DNA of 64,000 nucleotides from Corbicula japonica (Eukaryota; Mollusca; Bivalvia; Venerida; Cyrenidae). Below, piece after piece: positions 49,677 to 59,904 of the stretch. The translations under genes were made by a program, and so were the position numbers. The stretch spans positions 1-64,000 of the forward strand of contig JAZAYU010001096.1 of NCBI GenBank assembly GCA_038501625.1. Reading direction: 5' to 3'. Each line of letters starts with the position of its first letter. The first letter of the stretch is position 1. A model generated the notes under the pieces. It was given only the letters and a program-made list of their open reading frames with translations, had not been told where the DNA came from and did not search any database.

Positions 49677-52600
49677 TCACTTTTCCTGTTTTTGTTTTTT
49701 CTTCTTTTTACCTTCAGAACATTCATTTAAATCCGAGGTTTTATCACTACCGCCATTTTCCATACTTGATTCATTAGAATGATCATCTAGCAGTTCTTTG
49801 TCAGGAAGGTCAGTCTGGGATAGCTCTTTACAACGATCTTTACTTTTCTTGCTCTTTTTTCTTTTCTTTGCTTTCTGTTTTTCTTCTACTTCTCCTTCAC
49901 ATACACTGTCCTGATTTTCACAATCTTCTCTTCTTAACTTTTCAGCTTTCCTTTTCTTTGATTTTGTGCTCTCTACAACTTCATGATTTTCAAAAGTTTG
50001 TTCATTTTTCAAAATTTCATTGTCCATATTTTCTTCATGATTTTCTGAATTAACTAATTCATAATTTTCTCTCTTCTTCTTCTTTTTCTTGCTGATTTTT
50101 AATTCAGTATTACAACCAGAAGTGTCCCCAGTCTTACATAACATTTTCTCTCCACATTTAGTTGCACTTTCATCATTATCAGCATTAGGTAGCTCTGCTG
50201 TAACTGTTTCCTTATGCTGATGCTTCTCTTTACCGGCTTTGGCTGACTTTGCCTTGTAGCTCTCAGCAAGAAGCTTTTCTTGTTCCTCAATTCTTTGTAG
50301 CTTACCATTCAGCTTTAAACCATGCCGGGCACCCCTGTAATGGAAACAGGAACCAGTAGACACCTCAAACAAGTGGCAATACTGGGAACCATTACATCAA
50401 AAGGTATTTCAGAGACTGGATTAGGCTATGAGAAGAGGGAGTTTTTCCAATTTAAAGGAGAAGTTTCTATATGAAATATATAGGGAAAATCTTATCCCTT
50501 GGCTCAGTAGAGGGGGAAGTTTCGGAAATATGGGATACTTTTTCTCCCAAGTCTCCCTCTAAGCCATTCCGTGATTGTGTGTGAGAGAGGGAGTGAAATT
50601 TAAGTTCAGAGAAGAGAAAAGGATGGTAATGGTTGACATTTGTATATAGATGCTGCCTCATTAAGCTTCAGTAGTAACAAAGTGATGCAGCACTCAAACT
50701 GCTGTGAACATGTTAACCCTTTACTCCATGGGATATGGCTGTTGATCATGGTTGAACAGTACAGATCCAGATCAGCTGCCATATGCTGTTTGGTAAGGAT
50801 CTACACTCTTAGCTTCTTTCTGGATTCATTAGATTAATTTAATAAGATTAATTCTGACTAAGAAGCAAACATTGAAGATCCTGATCCGACAGCAAGGATG
50901 TGCTGCCTGATCTGGATCTGCTTTCTTTACACATGCCATAGAACCCATACACATATGGAGTAGTGGGATAAGTTTGATACAGCTCTAGTCATCATTTGCA
51001 ATGTATATTAGATAAGGAATTAAAAGTGTCACTTCTTGTCACTGCCTATGTGGGAAAAATGTCAGCAGGATTGAATTAGGATGGCAGTCGGCTCTTAGAC
51101 TAGTGACAACCCTACCCTGGATGACGGTTTCACTATGATTCAGCTGATATAGGATTAAAACACATCTTTATTTTAAAAGTATGAAATGCCCTCACTTGTG
51201 TGCTGTTCTGCCACCACACTTCTGGAACACAACATCTTCCTGGTCTGGCCTGAAACAACACAAAAATACAAGTATCAATATACTGCACGTTAGTTTATGG
51301 GGTACCTGTTTACATGGAGTTTGTGGGCAGACAGATCCACACAGACTGTGACAATATTACAGCCTGTGACAATAGTTCAGCCTGTGACAATAGTTAAAAT
51401 ACAGCGAAACCTGTGACAAAAGGACAGTCTGTGACAATAGTTCAAATACATCAGAGCCTGTGACAATAGTTCAAATTAGAGGTGCGTGGTATTACCGGTA
51501 AACGGGTCACCATGATAAAAAGTCCCACGGTTCAAAACCGCGGTATCAACACAGAAAACCGGTATTTTGTCAGAATAATGCTTTTTTTGTTTATCACTTC
51601 GAAATATTCTCAGAGTTTCCCATTTTGTGTCAAAAAAATAAACAGTTCTCCTTGATTTTGTTTATGATAAATTTATAATTATTTAACCGAGTCGACAGTC
51701 AGCTCTAGTTCGTACCTTCTAAGCCATAAACTTCTCTACTTTAAACTGGGCGGTAAAATGTATAATGAAATATTTTAAGGTCAATTTAAAGATGATCTTA
51801 ATTCATACGACTTGTCTTACAATTGTTTAAATCGATCTAGGAAAGTGGTCACATAAACCCATGAATCACTTCAGTATGGCCGGTTTAACAATTAGTTACG
51901 TCGAGTAAATTTTTATCAAGCGCGCCTGGTTTTTACATGAAAACAATATGGCGTCGCCCTTGGATTTCACGCTGGCAAGAAACGAATCGGCAAAATCGGC
52001 AATATGGGCACATTTGTTCTTGTCAGAATGTTATTATTTGTTAATAAAGTTAATAAATTCAGTCCTGTTGACAACTTATCGTCATTTCATTAACCAATAT
52101 ATAGCCGGACAATGCATTGGTAAGATTGGGGTATACCGTGGTATTTACCGCCATATCTTGCAAATTCCGTGGTATAACGCGGTATGTTTTTTACTTGCGG
52201 TACCCAGCTCTAGTTCAAATACATCAGAGCCTGTGACAATAGTTCAAACAAATCACAGCCTATCACAGTAGTTCAAAATACATCAGAGCCCGACAGTAGT
52301 TGAAATACATTACAACCTGTGACAATAGTTCAAATACATCACCATGCAAGAAGACTTATCTTACAAGATACATGGGGCTTTAAGCAATAGCAAAAGACCT
52401 GTAATTACTCACTGGGAATGCAACAAATATAATTTTCATTGTGATTTAGATTACAAGATAAAGCCCAGGCTCTACATATTATGAGGATTCAGTACATACA
52501 TGAGACATTGGGTTGTTTCTCTTTCTTCTTCATCACTGCTTTCATCATGAGTTGCTTCCATTGTTTCTATACCACCAGTTAGAGTTGATCCCTGCAGAGG

Positions 52601-54825
52601 AAGAACATGGCTGTCAAACATATATAAATTTATATATAGATTTATAAATAAATATGATTTAACCTGAATTATGATCCAAAACATATTTTACTGAATTTCA
52701 GTAACTGAAAATCACAAAATTTTATTCCTGTGACTATAAACCACTTCTCTGTAGGCCATGGTTATCGACAAATAACTATAGATATCAACCTGATAACCAT
52801 AGTCATTGACGATAACTAGGATTACCGCCCAGTATCTATAGATAATGTTAAAAACTCTAGATATCGGACAATAACCATAGTTATTGAAAACATTCTCGCC
52901 TGTTATTTAATCACAAATGAAAGCTGGAGAATATGGCAAGCGGATTGCACAATTAATTTTATATCCATGGTTATTGACCAATTACTATAGATATTTGCCC
53001 GATAACCTTAGTTATCAATGGTTATTGGTAAAAACCCTAGATATCAGCGATGAATCATCGCCGATGATCATAGTTATTGTCAATTCCTTAACTATGGATA
53101 TCGATGAAAACTATAGTTATCGACCTAATACTAAAGTTCTCCATTAACAGTGGTTAACTTAATGGGCAATATACAGGGTTTTCACCAATAACTATGGATA
53201 TTGGAATTACTGGGGTATTGTGCAATTGGCACAAAAATCTAGATATTAATCCATTGTAACTGTTTGGCATGCCGTTTGCCCAAATAATCCAATATCTATA
53301 GTTATCAACCAATATCGTCTTAAGTATGAATCCTACCTTTACAAACTGACCATACAACATAGCTTTGTTGGCATATGCTTTACTGTTCTTTTTCTTTGAC
53401 ACTCTTGTCTCTCCACTGTTCTGGATTTCCACACCATCCTATAATTTAAAACATTTATGGGTCTTGTTGGGAATGAAGAAAGTCATAATTGCATCTATTT
53501 TCAGTTCCAAATCAATCAATAACATATTAATGTTAAAGTTATTGAAGCTTTAACACAAATCTAAGTTAAAAGGGGGCATAACCTTAAACATATTTGTAGA
53601 GGAGTTATATAAAAGTTATAGGTTTGGTGGAAATGAATAAATGATGAAAATATATTTAAAGTTTGAAGAAGATATCTTCAGTAGTTTCAAAGTTATGTGC
53701 CATAATTTGTTTCATTTTGGCTAGAACTATGCCTTTTTCTATGCACAGTTTCTTGACTGAAACGTTAATTACCTTTGTTGTTTTAACTTCAATTTTGCTG
53801 GCAGCTTTGTTAAACACATGGTCCCACCAGTGAAAGGAGAACTCTTCCCCAGGATCATGGCCCACCTGAAAGTGTATATGAAATTAAGTATATAATATTG
53901 CTAAAAAAATAAACGGATCATTTTATTATTTACTATAAGGATATATTTAATAAGCACCATTTTTATGGTTTGCCAATTTTCAAGAAAATGCACAAGCTAA
54001 GGGCTAAAAGGAGTTTGCTAGATTATGGTATTTTCAATAGCTTTTGGGGTTCATAAATAAGAAATGATGTCTACACTCCTCCATAATCGTTTACAGCCAA
54101 AATAAGTACACCTGAAGGTCAAAATAAAGTAGGGTTTAACTGCTGCATAATTTTGTTTAAACTGACAATTCTGACTATTGTTGTTGGACCTTTGATGTAC
54201 ACAAACAAATCACTAGGCTCACATTCAGGTGTGAGTGGACAATTTCACTCTGCATGCCTGGCAATTTCTTGTAACAAGAAGCCACAGCTATTGATTGTTC
54301 ACTATTAAATTTGACCCTTCACATGCCACCTCATCACAATCACAGTGTTCATTTTTTGATCATTAGGTTTTTTTCTGACCAAGAAGTGAACAGTGTAGAT
54401 CCTGAGCAGATGGCACAGATGTGCCAGCTGATCTGGATCTACTCTGTTACTCTGTAGTGTAAGATAGAATCAAAATATAAATGGTTATTAAAGGTTTATA
54501 GTTGCAGACTAATAATCATGATATATAGCTAAGAGCATGAGCCTGTTAATTAATAGGCAAGCAGTCAAGTTTTAAAAAAAAATTAAATAATGTGATAACT
54601 GACCAATCTGTGGTAGAGAAACAAATAAATTATTAACTGATTGGCTGATCAGGGATAGATTAACAAATTTCCTCTCTTAAAAGGATATTAAAATAACAAG
54701 GACAAGGAATTGCATGCTTGACAAAAAAAATGTTGCAGTTATATAGCTTACCCCTACTTTGTCTTGTTTTATCTTGACCTTGATGGCTTCTGTGATTCCA
54801 CTTTGTTCTCTTCCTAGACCTTGAC
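49677..54825 (-). CDS. GPATCH4: GPATCH4, G-patch domain protein (first exon uncertain)
   Basis: Six phase-consistent minus-strand exons: 54825-54752, 53865-53773, 53438-53337, 52591-52500, 51249-51196 and 50334-49677 (stop TAA). In order they encode QGLGREQSGITEAIKVKIKQ (G-patch core), VGHDPGEEFSFHWWDHVFN, then an AMLYGQFVK block, GSTLTGG with an acidic stretch, the KCGGRTAHKGARHGLKLNGK motif, and a Lys/Glu-rich tail with repeated KKKKK and KKRK clusters. The VGHDP..EF..HWW and GRTAHK..R motifs in this order identify GPATCH4. The family is nucleolar, and G-patches activate DEAH-box helicases. The basic tail fits nucleolar retention. The residues before QGLG, which should carry the G-patch Trp, are not confidently located. 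Introns contain a hAT MITE, a minisatellite and a palindrome-rich array. Confidence 0.93.
50714..50974. repeat. Palindromic MITE family, copy 14
   Basis: Full-length copy with a ccctttactccatggg start and an atatggagtagtggg end, in the last GPATCH4 intron. It has a short internal duplication (gattaatt). Confidence 0.8.
51338..52345. repeat. Minisatellite of about 31 bases, split by a hAT MITE
   Basis: Units resemble gcctgtgacaatagttcaaa followed by tacatcaga. About six units lie before 51476 and about five after 52213, in a GPATCH4 intron. The array was one block before the MITE inserted. Confidence 0.85.
51477..52212 (+). mobile_element. hAT-type element remnant with 8-base target duplication
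   Basis: The 736-base element starts TAGAGGTGCGTGG and ends CCCAGCTCTA (inverse TAGAGCTGGG). It is flanked by perfect gttcaaat repeats (51469-51476 and 52213-52220). Subterminal cggtat/ataccg motifs recur at both ends. An open frame at 51948 begins with MASPLDF and AKSAIWAHLF, resembling the start of the BED-type finger found at the N-terminus of hAT transposases, then degenerates. It is probably an internally deleted derivative of an autonomous element. Confidence 0.88.
52745..53310. repeat. Array of ataactatagatatc-like palindromic motifs
   Basis: About 15-20 copies of a near-palindromic core (ATAACTATAGATATC, ATAACCATAGTTATTG, TATCTATAGTTATC and variants) occur in both orientations, spaced by roughly 20-50 bases, through most of a GPATCH4 intron. 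Spacers do not obviously repeat. It is neither a simple microsatellite nor a regular satellite. Confidence 0.75.
54315..54465. repeat. Palindromic MITE family, copy 15 (right part)
   Basis: Landmarks are ttctgaccaagaagtgaaca, gtagatcctgagcagatggc and gccagctgatctggatctac. The left half is degraded. Confidence 0.7.
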
Positions 54826-54957
54826 CTTTAATCAGAAATATCTCAAACAAGAGACTGTCGAAGACAGGTGTTGCTCCCCAAATGGGTATTTTGCCACAAA
54901 ACCTGTTAGTTGTATAACTAATGAAGTGAATTTTGAAAATGGTGTAATGCTATAAAA

Positions 54958-55640
54958 TCAGACAATTTTGAATTCTATAAATAACAAAGTTATGGATTGG
55001 ACATGGTTTTGCTTCAAGGTCATGCTGTGACCTTGATCTTCGAGGTAGCAACCCAAATGTTGCGAGACATATCGCCTGGATATGGTGATCATTTCTGAGA
55101 AATAATTTTGAAATCCAACGATAAATAACAGAGTTACGGACAGAAAACGACTTTGTTTCAGGGTCATGCTGTGACCTTGACCTTCAAGATAGCAACCAAA
55201 ATGTTGCGGGCAACACATCATCTTATTATGGTTATCATTTCTGTGAAATAATTTAAAAATCCGACTTCAAATAACAGTTTTGGTCATGCTGTGACCTTAA
55301 CCTTCAAGGTAGCGAGCCAAATATTGCAGATGACGAGTCGTATCAATATGGTGATCATTTCTGTGAAATGATTTTAAAATCCAGCTACAAATAACAAAGT
55401 TATGTGACCTTGACCTTCAAGGCAGAGAGCCAAATTTTGCGCCCAACATGTCTCCATTTGGTGATCATCTCTGTGAAATAAGTTTAAAATCCAACTTCAA
55501 ATAACACAGTTATGGGCCGAACACGATTTTGCTACAAGGTCATGCAGTGACATTGACATTCAAGGTAGTGAGCCAAATTTTGCGTGGCACGTCTTCTCCA
55601 TGTGGTGACAATTTCTGAGAAATAATTTTAAAATCTGTTA
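54958..55640. repeat. Diverged tandem repeat of about 115-145 bases
   Basis: About five units share gtcatgctgtgaccttgacc, ttcaaggtag, ccaaatgttgcg, atatggtgatcatttctg and aaataattttaaaatcc. Unit starts are near 55018, 55160, 55280, 55400 and 55539. No coding potential. Confidence 0.85.
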
Positions 55641-55947
55641 TCAGATACACGAATGCGGGACAGCAGGATAACAATGTTTTTAAAGCTTTTACCAAAACTA
55701 TAATTCTGTAGCATTTTAGACTATAATTCAGTTCAAAATAAGTGCAGAATTATTATTCAAAGCTTGGTTGTTGGTATTTACGCTTTGCGCAACAATTTGT
55801 AAATTGTGTGAGAAGAATTTGTATTATCAAAAATAACTAGACGTTAATGTTCTAGATTCCTGGTATTACTGACGGCAGCATAAAAGTTTATCCATATTAT
55901 ACCTCTGTGTCTTCATTAATGTGACATCAGTTACATAATACAGTTAA

Positions 55948-56950
55948 GAGGGTTGTTTGGAAAGTTTTGAGACAAGGCCAATATCTAACGTTGGAGAAGA
56001 TAAAATCTAACGAAAGTTTACTATATATTACTTTAATACCTGATCAATTATGGTGTAAAATTTCACAACAATAGCTTCGTGTATACGAATGCTACAACGA
56101 GTTAGGCACAGGCACTACCAGTGACCTGGCGCACGCAACGACGTTGCCGATATTTTCAGAGTTTAAAGTCACTGTAGAAAAGTCAATTTCTGCTCCTTTT
56201 CAAAGTATCTACCTTCACAACGTACACATTTCTCATGCCGAAACCCGTGATATTGAAAGTGTATCAGTTAACATTTTATTAGGAGTGGTCGTACCTACAT
56301 CGCAAACTTCTGCAATTACTCTAAGACTTACTGTTATGCGACGATAGCACTGAAGCGCGTTTTTGGCAATAGTCAATTTATCGTTGATGACGGACGGGCG
56401 ACCGTTCCTTTCCCTGTCTGACTTTCTGCCATCCCGAAACACCTTATGCCATCTAAACATCAATGGCCGACTAACAGTGTGTCCGTTGTTTGCCTGTTCT
56501 AGAAATTGCTTGGTTTATGTTGGCGCTTTCCCAAGATTAACGCAAAACATAATAAAACACGCTGTTCTTCTTTTGACGGTGTTTCAATAGTCGCTGCTTT
56601 GTCGCGCAGGTGTTACTATAAAGATCTGAGATAACGATTTAAACAACTTGCGGAAACGACGCACCGAAGTCAGAAGTAACGGCATAAAAAAATCGCGACG
56701 GATGGCGAAAGTTTAGGGACTCTTTTCATTCAGAAAGAAAAATTATAACAAGAAAATACGCAGTGCGCCAGGATGCGTGGACAGTTGTTGCTATGGAAAT
56801 GATTATATGCATAATAGTTACATTACCACGTTTTAAAGTCCTTACTCGGATAAATTACATATTAAACTATAATTTGTGTTAAATATACTGCACAGCAATA
56901 ATTAGTTAAAGAGAAAATCATAATGTCTCAAAACTTTCCAAACAACCCTC
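55948..56950 (-). mobile_element. Deleted mariner-like transposon
   Basis: Perfect 27-base TIRs begin gagggttgtttggaaagttt. The 1003-base length is shorter than a full mariner. The minus strand carries FRWHKVFRDGRKSDRERNGR followed by PSV, the hallmark mariner segment between the two N-terminal helix-turn-helix motifs, but adjacent parts are in other frames and the catalytic region is missing. Its TIRs differ from those of the 25 kb element, so it is a separate family. Confidence 0.88.
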
Positions 56951-57065
56951 GTACATAACTTAAGATTTAATAATAATGCCTACGATATATATTTTATTTG
57001 TCTGTTGCACGTGGCGCCAATCAAAAGGAAAACGCTGACATATACGTGCATCATGGGATGTTGTT

Positions 57066-57105
57066 TACCACCCTTGTACTCTGTTGCAAATTTAACGTCA
57101 CTCAT
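57066..57105 (-). CDS. GPATCH4: Candidate GPATCH4 first exon
   Basis: The minus strand reads ATG at 57105 and MSDVKFATEYKG, then a donor-like GGTG|GTAAAC. It leaves one base over, which is what exon 54825-54752 needs, and KFA near the start is typical of GPATCH4. Against it, the joined product lacks the hydrophobic-x2-GW segment that begins the G-patch. Either a small exon is missing or this is chance. Confidence 0.3.
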
Positions 57106-58600
57106 TTTACCACAATCATTTAAACTTTAAAGCATCATTTTACCACAATCATTTAAAGATGTGTTTGACAGGCGGAAAGTTGTGAGATGGCCACATTACG
57201 ATCATAATTTAAAGAAGTGATTGACAACTATGATTTCAATTATAGATAGGCATTATGAAGGCAGGAGGGCTCGGTTAGCTAGCTTTGTTCAGAGAAAAGG
57301 GCGGAGCTTAAATTTTAAAAGGAGCAGGGCGGGGCATCCTTCTATTCCTCGCTAAAATAATCCCTATAAATTATAATAAAACATGATTTTTTTCATAAGA
57401 TGAAATTTTAATATTATCCAATTTAAACAAGCATCACAAACTTTTTCAGCCAATTGAAAAAATATCTATTAGCAATGATAAACAGTACTCTTGCCTTCAA
57501 ATAAACTTGATTCTTAATCACTGCAAATCATTAAATTAAGTTAACCATGCACAAATACTTTTTACATCAAACATGTAAAAGAATGTTAATAATGACGACA
57601 TAGCAGCTATGCGTAACATTAATCATGTTTTAAAATGTTTATTGAAATCAACAAACTTTTCAGTAGACATTTACTGCATATATGTTAAAATATACTGAGT
57701 GACACCAAAATTAATTTTGATTTTATGACATTATGTTACTTTTTCAGTTTTCTCAGTTAAAAATTGTGATAGCCACGTTAGCTTTGTCCGTGAATTTTGA
57801 TCAAGACTGAGAAAATTTTTCATTTAAGTACCCACATAAGATAATTTTTATGGCAAGTTACAATTTATTGCTAAATCAAATAAAATGTTTACAAGTTTTT
57901 GCTAATTTTAACATTTACCGTTGTAAAACATGTTTTTTCTCAATACACTCTATATATCGCCATTATCTGCAATCCCCCTGACCGAAGTATGATCGGTACC
58001 AGAAAACGGGATAAAGAGGTAATTTCGAAATCGAGAATATATTTTTAAACCAGCGCGTGCACCCAATCTTCAAGGATTGGAGTGCCGTATTTGAGGAGGA
58101 AAAATCTTCGGATTTTCATGTTTTGAAGACCTCTGTTTTAGCTGCTAGCTCGGATACCGTTGCTCTAAACGTTACTTCTGAAGGTTGTTTATAACACTGG
58201 TTTCTTTACCTTTGCTCCAACCGTGTTTTGAAAGTTGTTTTTCGGCAAAACTCATTGTGGGCACGTTTTGATCGGTAGACGCTTTGTTTACGTCTTGGTA
58301 AGAAAGCGCTTGTTTACAATTATAACCCAAAGAAAAGAATCAGACAGAAATACGTCTGCCAGTTAGACTCCTTCTCCTTCGTTATCAGAAAATAAATGAA
58401 TGTTGTAAACCAAAAACTAGAGGCCTCTGTTTAGCAGCTGGATGACGTCTTACTTGCTTTTTGCTCTAGCTGATTATCAACTAGGTCTTTTGCTCATCAC
58501 AATAATTCAGGATAAATCTTGGCATAGATATAGCATGATCGAGTAAATATGGACTATTTGTGATAAAGATAAGAAGAGGTACAGCTAATTTTATTAAACC
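57106..58600. other. Non-coding stretch
   Basis: A short duplication (cattttaccacaatcattta) is at 57103-57155. No supported exon, RNA gene or mobile-element end was found in the rest. Confidence 0.4.
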
Positions 58601-58611
58601 AGCAACTAGAA

Positions 58612-59500
58612 GGTGTAAACAGCGCACTGAACGACATGATATGGCAAACATTGTGAAGCATTTGTGCAACTCGAGTTTAACATATCTCAGTAACGTAGGC
58701 ATTCCAAACATATGTATGGCAATAAATTAGTGACCAGGTTAAGTGGCATCACATTGCAATCAGCAACCCAGTTGGGATAATGGTAAACATGCATCTGTAA
58801 TATGACTCCGAGTTCGTTGTATTTTTAAATCTAACACTAACTGGTGTTGTCAATCTCCAGCAGCACGTACTTCACTTGAATACCTGGGGAATATCGCCTA
58901 TATTTAAACCTCAAGGAAAGATAACTGAAGCTCGCTAAGGATACTCTGGCGGTTATAGCCGCCAGACAAAATTGGTTTACTACTGTCGCTGTCAGCTGAA
59001 AGTACAGAAATGCGCAGTTAAACAGTCAAGTCTGCCAGTGATGTTTGTATTAGATGTGGATACTAATTGGGTAAATGGAGCAAAATGTAGAAACAGCGCA
59101 CTGAACGACATGATAATTATGGCAAACATTGTGCAGCATTTTTGGAACTCGAAAGTTTAACATATCTCAGTATAGTAGGCATTCCAAACATATTTATGGC
59201 AATAAATCAGTGACCAACAGTGAAGTGGCATCAAATTGCTTTCAGCAACCCTGTTGGGGCAATGGTAAACATGCATCTGTGTTCGTTTCATTTTTAAATC
59301 GAACACTTACTGGTGTTAATTTGTTAATTTCCAGCGGAATGAACTTTACATGTAGCGTGGGGAATACTGCCTATTTAAACCTTAAGGACAGATAACTGAA
59401 GCTCGCTAAGGATTCTCTGGCGACTATAATCGCCAGAAAAAATTGGTTTACTACTGTCTGCTTGTCTGATGAAGTACAGACGTGCGCAGTGAAACAGTCA
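58612..59500. repeat. Tandem duplication of about 420 bases
   Basis: The unit at 58612-59033 is repeated at about 59088-59500, an offset of about 475. Shared landmarks include acagcgcactgaacgacatg, gtaggcattccaaacatat, atggtaaacatgcatctgt, gataactgaagctcgctaag and attggtttactactgtc. The copies differ by many substitutions and small indels, so the duplication is old. Each holds a small palindrome (tctggcggttatagccgccaga in the first copy, diverged in the second). Confidence 0.88.
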
Positions 59501-59904
59501 AAAGAACAAACAAGTCTACAAGTTGTCTTGCTGAATGAGCTCCAAACGTTTAAAAGAACATGTGAAATATTACGACCAGGAAAAACAACATTAAAAAAAC
59601 ACAGTCTCCCGCACTACTAATTTAAAACAGACGTGTGTATAATATGATCAATTTTATACACCATAAAAAGTGAAATATGCTTATCAGGAATAGCCACTTT
59701 CAGAAGACACAACATCCCCACACAGCCATTTTTTGAAAAAGCCCATTAACTTAACATGATAAAATTACTCTTGTACAAAAAGGTATAACTGCAAACAACG
59801 CCATTCGTTGAGAGCATACAAAAAAATCGCATCACACCATAGTATGATTTCTCATTCTTTCCTCAATAAAATAATCTTTTGTTAATTTTTAAAAAAACAC
59901 AGAT

